DNA of 64,000 nucleotides from Tetrapyrgos nigripes (GCA_013368315.1 JAACJM010000261.1:1-64000); one strand, 5' to 3'. Shown: positions 34,377-46,337, counted from the first letter of the stretch. Numbers and translations: made by a program. Notes: generated from the letters alone by a model not told the origin.

Positions 34377-35136
34377 CAGTGGGTCAAAAAATTGTCCACA
34401 TGTTTCGCATTTTTGGAAAGATTGCCAATTTAAGCAATACTGAGTAGAGATATTGAAATTTGGTCAGTGATGGGCAGAACGCCCTTGATAAGAGCTACAA
34501 TAATCTGTTTTATTTGTCCTATTTGGCTCAAAACTCATGGAGATATGATTGATTTAAAATGGTATGTCATTTGGACAATTTTTTTGAGTTGCCACTTCAA
34601 AATCAGTATTGTAACTATGTGATGTCTCATAGATGACATCATAAGTGGAGTTGTACAATGATGCAATGGCTACATCATAATGATATCATAGCTGCCAGCT
34701 GGACCATATATAAGGGCATCCAGTTGTTCTATAGCCCTCATCAAATCATGAGACCCATCACATCCACCCAGAAAGACAATATCCTCTCTCTCCTCCAAAC
34801 TTCTGCTTCATCCAGGGATGTCAGAAATTGATCAGGAGCATGCCTAGAAGGATTGAGGCTGTGTTGAAGGCCAAAGGAGGGCATACAAAGTACTGAGCTA
34901 GCACTTTCTGTATTTTCACTTGCATGTCAAAAAATTGTCCAAATGACATACCATTTTAAATCAGTCATATCTCCATGAGTTTTAAGCCAAATAAGACAAA
35001 ACAGACAGAATATTGTAGCGTTTATCAAGGGCTTTCTGCCCATCACTGACCACATTTTAATATCTCTACTCAGTATTGCTTAAATTGGCAATCTTTCCAA
35101 AAATGCGAAACATGTGGACAATTTTTTGACCCACTG
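34377..35136 (+). mobile_element. Internally deleted Tc1/mariner element with ~215 bp inverted repeats
   Basis: Ends CAGTGGGTCAAAAAATTGTC and the complementary GACAATTTTTTGACCCACTG, flanked by TA on both sides (34375-34376 and 35137-35138). Each ~215 bp arm is closed on its inner side by an inverted copy of the outer motif, so CAAAAAATTGTCCA occurs four times. Between the arms lies a fragment that joins the two ends of a transposase gene. Confidence 0.9.
34748..34896 (+). pseudogene. Tc1-type transposase remnant: N- and C-terminal ends only
   Basis: It opens with MRPITSTQKDNILSLL, like the first helix of the Tc1 DNA-binding domain. After a stop it continues in another frame as SMPRRIEAVLKAKGGHTKY followed by a stop, the characteristic tail of Tc1-family transposases. 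The whole catalytic DDE/D domain has been deleted. The two frames do not match, so no protein is made. Confidence 0.8.
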
Positions 35137-35589
35137 TACTTCTTGGTACCTATATTGATCCATATTTGATCAATAGTTGTCTATGATACATCATATGGCC
35201 ACTCTTCTATCTTCATCAACCTTCTTAACTTCTTTTCTTATAGCCTTACACTTTCTCATATATACTTGGACTCTTGTAACTCATTCCCCAGTTCGTTCAC
35301 TTCATCTCCACTCTGTACACATACCTACACAGTGTTGAGCCTAGTCAGCCTGCTCAATTCCTCTTATTTCTACCTCAATCTATCATCTTTTTGCTCTTGT
35401 CTAGTGTGACTTGGGTGGTTTATTGTAAGTGTAAAGGCAACTTGACAATAGGAGAGCAAATGATGATTAAATGAATAAAGGAATGTAAGTAGGCTAAGCA
35501 ACCATTAATGAGACATTGAACTCAGAAAGGTAGAGACCATAAGGCCAAATAAGCAAGAGGACAAGACAAACAAAGAGGATGAGACAGGC

Positions 35590-35853
35590 AGGGAGCTTTC
35601 CATTGAGGATATAAAGAAACAGTAGCTCTTTTACTGGAGAAGGAAGTAGATGTGAATGCTCAGGGTGCAGAATATAGCACTGCACTGCAGGCAGGTTGCA
35701 TCTTATCAGGAACATACAAAAATAGTAGCTCTTTTACTGGACAAGGGAGCAGATGTGAATAGAACTACACTGCAGGGTGCATCTTAAGATAATAGCTTTT
35801 TTGGTACTTTACCATCTGAGGAACCAGTAAACCTTTTCTGGAAAATGTAAATC
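35590..35853 (+). pseudogene. Ankyrin-repeat remnant, second copy
   Basis: The plus strand shows two ankyrin repeat helices, ETVALLLEKEVDVNAQG and, after a frameshift, HTKIVALLLDKGADVN. Stops and frame changes show decay. It ends at LTR copy C. Confidence 0.55.
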
Positions 35854-36303
35854 TGTCACGAACTGCTACAGTTCTTTGTCCTCCTTCTTCTTCCACTTCA
35901 TTATCGAACTCATTTTCTGATCACTCGTCTATTGCATTTCCTCAATAAACCATGACTTTGAACCTTATAAAACCTGTCAAACTTTATAATAACTATCAAT
36001 CTTCCATTCGATCAATCTTATCTTTTCCTATCTTTTCCCTACGTTTCTCCATTTTCTCCCATGTTTCTCCTATCTTGTTCCTATCACTTATTCATTGTTT
36101 TTCTATATAAACCACTTGACATTCTAGTTAGTCCTTTAATTCGTTCACTTCGTCTCCGCTCTGTACTACTACTATGCAGTGTAGAGCCTAGTCAGCTTAC
36201 TCTTTCCCTCTACTCATATATCTCTTGTTCAATCTATTGTCTTGTATCTGCTCTCTTATTGTGTGACTTGGGTGGTTATTTGAGTGCATCAGCAACCCTG
36301 ACA
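35854..36303. mobile_element. Solo LTR with TGTCA...TGACA ends, copy C
   Basis: 450 bp, begins TGTCACGAACTGCTACAG and ends CAGCAACCCTGACA, with a perfect 5 bp duplication AAATC (35849-35853 and 36304-36308). Confidence 0.9.
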
Positions 36304-36541
36304 AAATCCTTTCTTTTTGTACTTATATCTATGTTTCAAACATATCTCATTTTATACACATATCTGGTCGCATTTCTGTCAAGCAGAAATATTTCCTTTT
36401 TGGGAGAATCACGCTATTCTGAGGGTCAAGGCAATCACAACCAAATATGACCGATTACCTTGACTTGTCCCTAAGTTACCTCAGTATGACCAATTTGTCC
36501 TTTTCAGTGTGGTTGTTGGTGTCAACACTGCATCAGACATA

Positions 36542-36682
36542 CTGTACCAGCATGAAAGGAATTTCAGTCACACATCACAGCTTGAAAAAATCTAAGGCCA
36601 GATTTGATGTCTTCTAATTTTTTTCAGATTTATTTTGGGCCAAATTTTCAGAAAGACTGAACTTTCATTCATGCCAGTACAG
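36542..36682. mobile_element. TA-flanked MITE (141 bp)
   Basis: Inverted ends of about 30 bp: CTGTACCAGCATGAAAG on the left and CATTCATGCCAGTACAG on the right. TA lies directly outside each end. No coding capacity. Confidence 0.6.
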
Positions 36683-36684
36683 TA

Positions 36685-38800
36685 TGTGACATGTCATTTC
36701 ACTAGAGGAAGGATATAAATGATCAAATACCATTCAGCACCTGGTTTAGTACCATTTCTACAGTACCACAATCCATCATGGTGTTCAGTAGTGGATAAAA
36801 TTGCTCTCTTTCATACTACCCATCCATTATTGCTGCCATCAACCTCCAACTCAACATCATGGGCTTCTACATCATATGTACAGATTATGAAGTTTTCCTT
36901 CATTGAACAAAATAATATGAGACACTTGGAAATCAGACTGACTCTTTCCTGAATTCCTTCTCTTACATCGCACCCTCAATTGTCATTTTCGGATTTCCCC
37001 TTGTTCAGTGATAACTATGATATCCTGTTCCCACTAAGTAGATTCACCATTGTCTTGGTACCAGCATTGGGGTAGGGATATGTGGCATTTCCCAGGGTAT
37101 GTAACACTTGTTTGGCCAGGACTGGAGTTATTCTGTTTGTAGTGTAGTTGACTAATGACTGAGGGATATGGCCACAAGCAGCAAGAGCCGATCCTTTCTT
37201 TGAGACGAGAAGGATATGCATATGTGACTGGGATGAGGATTTGGTCGCTGTCTCCTATATGCGAACGGATACGAGGAAGCTATATTTTTACGAAGTTATG
37301 ATTAAACATTCATAAAGTAAAGGTGCACAGAAAAGATGTACCTATCTATATTCCAGCTGGGACACTACCCAGTGTCTGTGGCAGTGCCCTGCCACCCATG
37401 CTCCTGCTGTGAGTGCTGCCCCAGCTCCCTGAATCATGGAAATCCATCCACTCATCAATTTGCTGCATAGTTTTTTCTATTAAAAAAGCCAGACACAATA
37501 GTACTATGTAAATGTGGCTGTGTCAGTTATGCACAAGGGCATCCTTATGTGTTTTTTTGACAGCTTTCCAATGCTGGGAAGGTCTCTCCGATGAAGATAT
37601 GGAGGCTGATGTTGCAGAAGACTTAGGATGGTATGATAATTGGGACTGATTTTACCACCTTAGTATGTTTTGAAATTCATTTGCCTTCTTGCAACCCTTC
37701 ATAAGAGCCCGACAGAAACCTGGTATGATATAAGGAGTTATAAGGACCAAAATGATTCTAATCCTTATACATCCTTATAATGTCCAAGAATATAATGGGA
37801 CATTTTGAGAGCTTACCAGCACACCCCCTGTTATTATCAGGGCTTGTAATAGCTCTTACATCTGCCTACAATCTTCCCTAATGACACATAATTTTGGCTC
37901 AGTACATTATATGCACAGGTAATATCTCACTATTGCCTAAAGTTTTCAGGTATTTTTGTGATATAAAGTCAGTGTTGGAGGACTGTGAGCACTTGGCATG
38001 GGACAGGAGCACCACCTGCTATCCCCTGGCTCTGCATTGGCAGTGTACCAGAGCAGATTGGTTTACAGGAAGTGGATTTATGGGTGGGCTGGGGCAGGGG
38101 TATGAAATTGGTAATAAAGTCAGTGTTAGAGGAGTGTGGGAAGTTGTGTGGGTGGGAATCCTGCCTCCTGGACAACAGCTTTCGAACGCAGCCATTTTTA
38201 TCTGATGCAGTTACCAAATGAAGATTTTCCTGGACAATGGGCCTTTGTCTTAAGGTGCCACTACTTAGAGACTATTCGTCGCCTTAGGAGATGAAGTAAA
38301 AAGGGTGTATGACATTCCGAGGAAGAAATAGCAATGATGGAAACAAGAGAAGATGGTGACTGTCAATGGCAATGGTGATTCCAAAGCAGAATCTCAGTGT
38401 TCGATCTGGGACGTCTTTCACTCCACCAACACTGTCCCTCCTTGCTTTCATCAAGATAACATATTCAGAAAGCTTTGAGCATTCTCTAAATGGAAGGACC
38501 TGAAAAATGGAAGATGTCATATACAGTACTTTGCAGCCTGCAGTGGACATCCAGTTTTGTGTGGTTTTTGTGTATGGTTTTTTCACAAGATCTTTGATGT
38601 GTACAATGCTACTCTAGCTGACATGGAGTCTACTAGACATTACGATTACTATTTATAGGAATCGTTATTTTTCGATGCCAACCCACCCAAATTTTCAGAT
38701 GCGGATCTCTGATCTGTGAGAATTTATTTCTAGAGTGAGCTAAAAGTCAGGTGATTTATTTGCTTACGGTAAGCAGTTGTGTATGTCCAAAAAGTGTGTA
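36685..38800. other. Region without a supported gene
   Basis: Only frames of 60-103 codons without motifs, on both strands. A short word, AAAGTCAGTGTT(A/G)GAGGA, occurs twice (about 37966 and 38116). No TE ends recognised. Confidence 0.35.
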
Positions 38801-38881
38801 AGGGCAAGGATTAAACTCATGCGAGCAAGAAACAACTGATGCGGAGTTTGGAACAATGCAAAACCATTGCACCACTGGGCC
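38801..38881 (-). repeat. tRNA-like sequence (possible SINE head)
   Basis: The minus strand has an A-box-like TGGTGCAATGG near the start and a B-box-like GAGTTTAATCC 45-50 bp further on. The arms do not fold into a clear cloverleaf, so it is not a functional tRNA gene. Confidence 0.25.
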
Positions 38882-38959
38882 TTTATTAACTTTGGTACAT
38901 AATATTATGTATCTAGTTGTACAATAAATATATATTCATGACCACATGCATTTGTTCAA

Positions 38960-40445
38960 CATTGTCAAGGATTATGGAGATGTGGGTTTATGGGGCAGGG
39001 GAATATATGTGAGCGCAGGGGATTTTATCTTTGAGGAGCCATTCAGGCATAATTCACTGTTAGTAATGGGAAGTTTATCATTGATATATTTTTGTTCTGG
39101 GCCAATTATGGCCTCCTTTAACTCCAGATTGAGAAGTAAAGAAAGCCTACAATGATACGTGGACATGTTTGTGGGTGGGTGAGGGTGTGTGAGTGCAGGG
39201 TAGTTAATGATCAATATATTTTTGTTCTGGTCTAGTTCTGACCTCACTTAACTCTAGAACATGTGGGAAAGAATCCTCATGCTGAAAACTGCTCTGGATC
39301 TGGAGATACAAGTTGTGGGTTGGGGAAGGAGAGAGTATGTGAGTACAGGGAAGTTTACCTTCAACATATTTTTTTTCTGGGGCAATTCTGGCTTCATTTA
39401 ACCTCTGAATAAGGGGGAAAGCAACCTTAGAATTATAGGTGCTCTGGATGTGGAGATATGAGTTTTTGGGCAGGTGAGGGGAGGGTATGTGAGAGCAGGG
39501 AATTTTACCATTGATATATTTTTGTTCTGGGACAATTCTCGCCTCATTTAACTCTAGAACAAGAGGAAAAGAAACCCCATACTGAGAGGTACTCTGGATC
39601 CACAGATATGAGTTTTTGGGTGGGTGAGGGGAAGGATATGTGAGTGCAGGGAAGTTTACCATCAATATATTTTTATCTGGGGCAATGCTGGCCTCATTTA
39701 GCTCCAGAACAAGAGGAAAAGAGACCCCATACTGAGAGGCACTCTGGATCTACAGATATGAATTTTTGGGTGGGTGAGGGGGAGGGTATGTGAGTGCTAG
39801 GAAATTTGCTATCAATATATTTTTGTTCTGGGGCAATTCTAGTCTTGTTTAACTCCGGAATTAGAAGGAAGAAAGCCCCACAATGATAGGTGGACTGGAT
39901 GGGATGTGGAGATATGATTTTGTGGGTGGGTGGGGGGAAGGGTATGTCAGTGCAAGGAAGTTCACCATCAATATATTTTTGGTCTGGGCCAATTCTGGCC
40001 TCATTTAACTCCAAAAAAAGAGGGAAAAAAACCCCATACAGAAAACCACTCTGGATCTGGATATATAAGTTTTGGGTGGGTGAGGAGAGGGTATGTGTAC
40101 TATGTGAGTGCAGGGAAGTTTATCTTCAATATATTTTTGTTCTGGAGCAACTTTGGCCTCATTTCACTTTGGAATAATGGGGAAAGAAACCCTAGAATGA
40201 TAGGTGCTCTGGATGTGAAGATATCAGTTGTTTGGGTGGGTGAGAGTGAAGTTTACCATCAATATATCCTTGTTATGGGCCAATTCTGGTCTCATTTAAC
40301 TTTGGAACAAGGGGGAATGAAACCCCATAATGATAGGTACTCTAGATCTACAGATATGAGCTTTTGGGTGGGTGAGAAGGCTGATATGTGAGTGCAGAGA
40401 AGTTTACTTGATCAATTCTGGCCATGATAGGTGGACTGGATGTGG
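38960..40445. repeat. Satellite-like tandem array, about ten units of ~150 bp
   Basis: Each unit has GTGGGTGAGGG, TATGTGAGTGCAGGGAA, ATCAATATATTTTTGTTCTG, CTCATTTAACTC and CTCTGGATCTGGAGATA. Unit starts lie near 38972, 39168, 39310, 39460, 39607, 39755, 39912, 40059, 40211 and 40353, so the period is mostly 145-155 bp. Many unit boundaries preserve long open frames on one strand or the other. It ends shortly before the 3' end of the Helitron. Confidence 0.8.
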
Positions 40446-40678
40446 AGCTATCAGTTTGTGCATGCATGGGGGAGTTTTTTCATGAATAAGTGACAATTTG
40501 CTATTTGACTTGGTTCATTGTGTAGAGGAAGTTAATGAGTGACCACTTATAATAACCAATACATTTTTACAATAACTACTCAATATATCCCACAGTGCAA
40601 ATGACACAAAATATCCTTGAATGTAAAATAGTAATTGCCTCTACCCCCAGTTTTTATTCTCTTCTCTGATCATTTAAA

Positions 40679-40710
40679 CTAGCTGTGACCCATGCAATGC
40701 TATGGGAATT
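40679..40710 (-). terminator. Helitron 3' end: hairpin plus CTAG
   Basis: On the minus strand: stem CCCAT, loop AGCATTGC, stem ATGGG, spacer TCACAG, then CTAG followed by T. Stem, spacing and terminal tetranucleotide all fit a Helitron terminus. Confidence 0.7.
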
Positions 40711-40797
40711 TTCTGAGTTCACCATAAGACCCAATGAGTGAAGTACCAATCATGCAAACAAATAAGATCAAAGAAAATACAGCTACTATAATGTATT

Positions 40798-41829
40798 CTA
40801 AGGAGAAAGCAATTGTGAGTTCAAGGGACCTGGAGAACTCAAGTTTGAGCCTGAGCTAGAATCCAAGTGTGAGCCAGAATGGGCCAAGTTGGAGGGAGAG
40901 GAATCAGTTCTCTGCTGCTTAGATGGAGTGCCATCTGCATAGCTGAATTGCAAATGCTTGCCAGCAGGGGTAGAATTACCTGAATGAGAGTACTTAGACA
41001 TTGCAATTCCCTCAGTAGAGTAGATAACGCTTACCAGCAGGAGTTTTAGGAGAGGGAGTAGACACCACAGGAACATAGGGCCTTCCCAAGAAAGTAACTT
41101 TTTCCTGGCCATTCCATCAGGATTATGGAGGACAGGATGAAGAAAGCCTGACACAGAGACATAAGTACCAGGACTGACTTTCAGTTTGTTGGCCCATCAA
41201 GCTGTGTTTGGACAGAAGGTACAAATCAGCATAGAGGGTTTAGGGGCAGTGGAATCCTTGAGCAGTTGGGTGTATACTTGAGGGCAGAGCTCAATTTGTG
41301 TGTCTGAGTCCACACTGGTGACCACTCCTGTGACTGTAATCAATGCATGATAACATGGATCGAAATCACCAGCAGGAATAAGCTGTTGAATATTGTAATC
41401 AATATCGAGATTCGAGACAGCAAATTGAAAGCCTTAGGCTGAGTAGCTGGACTCACATCCAGAATGTCACCCACCATGACATAGTCTCCCTTTGTCAATC
41501 CTTCAGTCAATAGCTCTGACCTGATCATCTCCTCCATCTCCACTGCCTGGAAAGAAGAATGAGTACAATTACGTTTGAAATGTGGACATTAAAAACTCAA
41601 ACTTGTGGCCATCATTGTTGAAATAATGAAGCAAGGAGAGCCCAGTGGATTCTGTATCTGGACTGTCATAGAAATAAAAGTGAGCATCAAAGAGAACAGT
41701 TTTCCCTCTGGGCTCCTCTGGGCGAGGGTTCTCAAGCACAGCAAGGTCAGACAGAGTGGCACAACCATTATTGTTAGCATTGGACATGATGAGAGTGAGA
41801 GAAAAGAGAGTAAGAAGAGAGCAGAGCAC
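40798..41829 (-). pseudogene. Helitron accessory gene, possible OB-fold/ssDNA-binding protein
   Basis: Three reading blocks on the minus strand. The first is MSNANNNGCATLSDLAVLEN (start about 41787) with GKTVLFDAHFYFYDSPD. After an intron comes SELLTEGLTKGDYVMVGDIL. Then GVVTSVDSDTQIELCPQVY runs into WANKLKVSPGTYVSVSGFLH, with an in-frame TGA between them. The C-terminus is Ser-rich and ends SPGPLNSQLLSP. The alternation of short beta-strand-like segments (YVMVGDIL, TYVSVSGFLH) is reminiscent of OB folds; plant Helitrons carry RPA-like OB proteins. The family assignment is an inference; the position just inside the Helitron 3' end is observed. Confidence 0.45.
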
Positions 41830-42120
41830 AATAATCAGGATGCAGGATATTGGAGCTTTGAGTTGGGATTGGCATTCAAAAATTGCATGGTATTTATACT
41901 GCAGAACAGGGCTTGTATGACGCCAAAACGAACTGGAAAGAAGATGCTAGAAAACAGTTGAAATCTCACTCAGCATCTATGGCAACGCACTGAGACTTAC
42001 TAACTTATTATTACCCATGTGATCGTGTCACAGGCAAGAACATTGTCGAAATGCAAAGAACGTCGTTGAAATTTCACCCTCCACAATATTGGTTTAGTCT
42101 GCATACTAAAAATACATCTA

Positions 42121-44042
42121 TCAATTTACAATATCAGGAGTTCGAGATAGAGGCTCATCATTGGAAAGGAGGACTTTCACTCTCTGACCAGAGGTAGCTT
42201 GAGAAAATCCAACATACAATTGTCCATGTGTAAAGACCAGCACCTGAAGATCCAAACCAACATACTTGAGAGATTGGCCTTGTGACTTGTTGATGGTCAT
42301 AGCAAATGGCAAACGAACAGAGAACTGGCACTGTTTCAGAACAAAGGAGAACTCTGCATTTTTTTCTGAGGGAATCTGTGTGATGTGAGGAATGAGTGTA
42401 AGTTCTCCATGATGATCTCCACCAATAATTTTAACCTCCAAGACCTGTTCCAAAGAGGAAACTAACACCATCTGAGTACCATTACAGAGACCTCGTGCTG
42501 GTGCCAGATTGTGAAGAAGGATAAGTGGACAGCCAGGCTTTAAATGAAGCTCGCCTGGTGGAAGTCCAGAAGTGTCAAGTGAACAAAGCATCTCAGGCAG
42601 TATGGGATCTTCTCCATCAGCAACATCAGCACCTTGTTCCCTTATGATGGAATCAGCACTCATGTAAACTCGTTCTTCTCCTGGAAGGTGATCCAAAAGT
42701 TCGTGATTGATGCTGTCCACATCTGAATTTTGAGGGGCAAGAATGGCACATTCAAGGAAGTACTCAGGAGGGGAAGCCATAGGTAATGTTGAAAGGTGTG
42801 GATAAATAGTATCAATGAGTGACTCCTCAGAGTCTACTCGCATTCTGCTGCACAATGACACATTGTTGTGTTGGAACAGAGACTCCAGCCATGACTGATA
42901 TCCAACAGCCAGGAAGCAAAGTCACTCTGTTGTAGGTGCATGTTCTGAGTCAGGTTAAGTGGTATGATCAGAGGCCAAAGATAGGAACACTTCAGACAGG
43001 CAGAAACGATATCTTCCTGAGAGCCTTTAACAACAACAGGTAGAATTTGTTGGAAGTCACCACAAAAAACCATTGTATACCCCCAAAGGGTCTATCGTCA
43101 TCCCATATATCACAGCAACTGTGATCCAAGGCCTGAAAAGCCAAACAATTTTGCATTGAACTATTGTCCCAAATAATGATGCATGTCTGCCGAAGCTCTG
43201 CTCATGGACTATCCTTGTTGATATTGCAGAGATTCTTCTGTAAGGTTTTCAATGGGAATCTTGAACATGGAATGAGCAGTGCGACCACAATTCCTGTAGA
43301 AAATGAAGAATGATCAATTGAGCTATCTACCCACAAAATGCTCAAGTAAATACTGACCTGTAATCCAACTGTGGGCACAAACTGCATGGCAGATGGTTTT
43401 GTAGACAAATGTCTTGCCAGTCCTGCCCAGTCCATTGAGAAAGAACAGCTGACCATCACAACTTTCCACTGATCCCATCACCTGGCCAAACACCAACTTC
43501 TGTTCAGGATTTCCCTCCATTAGTTGCAAATTCTGCTCCACTCTCTCCTGTTCCACCTCTTGGTCATAATCCAATTGTTCTGCAATAAAAAGATTGTCAG
43601 TCTGAGATGCTCAGTTCTGCCAGGGCAAAGGCATGTCCATAAATTCTTCAAGAAAATGGCCTGATTCCTGCAGAATACAATCAAAGAGATAAAGCCTGTA
43701 ATCATAAGCATCCTCTGCAGTTGGGTTTGCCCATCCCATTACTCATAAACATATGTGGTCACAGAAATCATTCCAAAGCAGCCCAGGACATTGAGGATTG
43801 CAAAAGAGTAGAAGAGTAGCAAACATATGACAAAGACTATGCCCAGTCTGCATCTCTGAAGCTTCTTCCAATGCTTGTTGCCATTCCCCATCATCCTCCA
43901 AAAGCCCATGTGCTAGACATGCCTCTTGAAAAGTATTGTAGGTATGGCCTCGATAGCATTGAACATCCTCCCAACATTTTGGGCCTTTCATCACCATCAA
44001 CTGCTCGCCTGCATTTGGAGGCACATAGTACATCCGTCCCAA
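42121..44042 (-). pseudogene. Helitron helicase (PIF1-like) part, frameshifted
   Basis: Reading on the minus strand: MGRMYYVPPNAGEQL and ACLAHGLLEDDGEWQQAL (linker typical of fungal Helitron proteins, 43743-44042). Then Walker A LNGLGRTGKTFVYKTI (43323-43574), with Arg where GPGGTGKT is usual. Next MVFCGDFQQILPVVVKG (42834-43073) and the C-terminal helicase block ECAILAPQNSDVDSINHELL, PGCPLILLHNLAPARGLCNG and FAMTINKSQGQSLKYVGLDL (42121-42861). The blocks lie in different frames, with at least one shift near 43078. The protein would unwind DNA during rolling-circle transposition. Confidence 0.88.
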
Positions 44043-44084
44043 TGCAAAACCTCATTCCCACAACTTCCAGTACTTGTTGTCCTC

Positions 44085-46053
44085 TCAGACAAAGTGTTGA
44101 AGAAACTCCTGACAAGTATACTGTTGAACAGTTTGGCCAATGACAGGATCTGCATTAGCATTGAAAAAGGCTGTGAGTATACTTTTTTCCTCATGAACAC
44201 AACAGCAAAGAATTTCAGGATCCTCAGTTGGATCAAAACAGACCAAATGTTGACCTGGAAGATGAATTGGAAGGCGAACAACATTGGGCTCCTGATCATG
44301 GAGATCAAAGTGAAAGATATGCCAAATGGCCTCCGATGCAGAAAAGTGATGTCCCTCAATAAATTGCTTGATTTCATCCAGCTGTTCGACTGCCAATGTT
44401 CCACAGTCATGGCCTTTGTTAATGTATTTGACTGTGTATTTGAGCACACTTGACATTGATATGAAAACCATATTTCACAGAAAGGTAAGGGTTGTAAGGG
44501 AGTTTGTGGTTTCCAATGTCATACTCCCAACCATTATGAGGACAATAGTATGAGGGGTAACCATCATGATCCATGGTGGTATGGGATTGGAATGGTTTAG
44601 GAAAGTTTTTTGTACATTTGCCATTCTCCATGCATGGGGCCTGAGGGTTCAAGGCACCACATGGCCCATGTACCATGCACTTTTGCACCACATTGAAAAG
44701 CTGAGGCTCCTGTTCAGGATTAGGCCACTGGGCCAGCTTGTAACCATGACAAAGGAAGATGAGGAGATGCATATGTATGAGGAAGGCCACACTTTTGGAA
44801 TTCAATCATATACACATAGCCAGCAATAGGCCCAAATATCTGCCATATATCCTCCAGCAATGTGTTCTCCTTCATCTTGAATACCTGACTGACTAAGTCT
44901 GGGCAGTCTGCTGCTCTTGAGCAATTTCAGGCCAAGTGGGGTCTGCTGTCATAGTCACAAAGAGGTCCACCTTCTTGAAAAAACATGCAATCACCATTGC
45001 ATCTTGATAGTGCTGGTGCATATGCCAAGGCCCACCAATATATGATGACGGTAGAATGACCTGTTGCCCAATATTGTTTTAGATATGTGTCCCTCTCCAG
45101 TGCATCCTCAAGTCCTTGATATAGTGAAGCCCAAAGTTTTGTTTGATTCTTCCTTAGGTAGTTGAGACGATTCTGGTCTGCACTGGCCCACAAATCCATG
45201 GCATAATGTTGCATAAGCTGGCCTCCATGGAGAATGGTAGAAAACTCATTAACCTGAGGGTGCAGGTGGAAGGATGTATAGTGTGTCTGAGAAAGTCGTT
45301 TTGGTTCTTCAGCATCTGGCTGGTGTAATCGCAAATTCCCCATGGAAAAAGCAGAACATATGCAGCATGCCCATCATTGACACGTTGTAGACCTCCACTA
45401 CCATTTTCACCTGAACATAGACTAAGAATGATGTCATGCTTATCAACCTCCTGTGTCCCATCTCCCAGTACTATAGCAGCAACTTCGTCAGCTGTTGGCA
45501 AATTATAGTGTTGTCTGTCTTGGCCAGGCATGACCAGCTGGGTATATAACAGAGCTTTCCCATCATGTGGTAACAGAGATCCAGACCAATGTTTTAATTC
45601 TCCATGTATACAGAATACAGGAGACCCATGACCACTGCTACTATCATCTATATCAACTCCAACAGAGGTGAAGGCAAGGGCAGCATTGTATTGAGCAATC
45701 TTGTCCCAAAACTCTTTGGCTTGGTGATCATGAAGGTATGGAAGAGCCAGCTGGAGTAGCAGAAGACAAACCTCGCCATGTTTGCAACACATGCTGAATT
45801 CAGGAGATACGGGAGAGGACTTGGAGGTCTTCTCAGCAAGCCAATGAAGTGCACCACAGTGGTAACACATATATTCCATCTGCCCCAGGTCATGACGCTC
45901 AATAGGCTCAGCATAAGGATGCTGGGCAGCACAGAAAAGACCTGTAGTATCTATGAGTGTGCTGTATTCTGGGTTAAAACTGGTGTCTAAATTTGTGAAT
46001 GTTGAGTGATCAGCTCTCAAATAAAATAGGGTATTACTTACTTGCCAGGCCAC
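44085..46053 (-). pseudogene. Helitron Rep (HUH endonuclease) part, frameshifted
   Basis: Begins with the cysteine motif YMCYHCGALHWLAEKT and AALAFTSVGVDID, FCIHGELKHWSGSLLP (45154-46053). A frame change near 45330 leads into HPQVNEFSTILHGGQLMQHY (44927-45343). Then come the HUH motif HMHLLIFL (near 44770), MVHGPCG with CMENGKCTKNFPKPF (44419-44805), and KYTVKYINKGHD with the paired catalytic tyrosines (44085-44471). A 4 bp duplication directly before the HUH motif shifts the frame, and TGA interrupts after SRPHLA (44927). The protein would nick and join DNA during rolling-circle transposition. Confidence 0.88.
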
Positions 46054-46332
46054 CCATGTTCATCATCCTCATCATCACAGCAGATCCTGGGTGAACAGTT
46101 CTGAGGGAAAGGTGAGCACCTTCTCAGCAGTGAAGGGGTATGCACTGTTGGTGGTGATTGTCAGTAGTGGACCAATGATCAACTTACTTGGAATAACTTA
46201 CCTCATTGTTGACTCAAGGCTGTCGGTAACAGGGTAGGAAGCTGTTGTGGATGATTTATTGCTGTGTGGTGTTGAGTCCGTCCAGATGCTGAGAAGAGGA
46301 GTGAGACACTGCCATCAGAGAATTTCTCAGAG
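46054..46332. other. Helitron segment between Rep and copia element 2
   Basis: Presumed intron or divergent N-terminal coding part of the Helitron protein. Nothing recognisable. Confidence 0.3.
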
Positions 46333-46337
46333 GATTT

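Larger units (their letters stand above)
34211..35447. mobile_element. Solo LTR with TGTCA...TGACA ends, copy B, split by a Tc1 element
   Basis: Begins TGTCACAAACTGCTACAG and ends GGCAACTTGACA. The flanks are ATGGG (34206-34210) and ATAGG (35448-35452), a target duplication with one mismatch. A 760 bp Tc1-type element is inserted at 34377-35136. Confidence 0.8.

Noticed and set aside
38801..38881. Possible tRNA gene
   Set aside because: A- and B-box-like words are present but no cloverleaf with a paired acceptor stem; kept only as a low-confidence repeat.
38960..40445. Regular repeats that could suggest a CRISPR-like array
   Set aside because: Units of ~150 bp are homologous throughout, with no repeat/spacer structure, and the DNA is eukaryotic.
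43926..44453. 175-codon frame on the plus strand
   Set aside because: Antisense shadow of the Helitron Rep and linker region.
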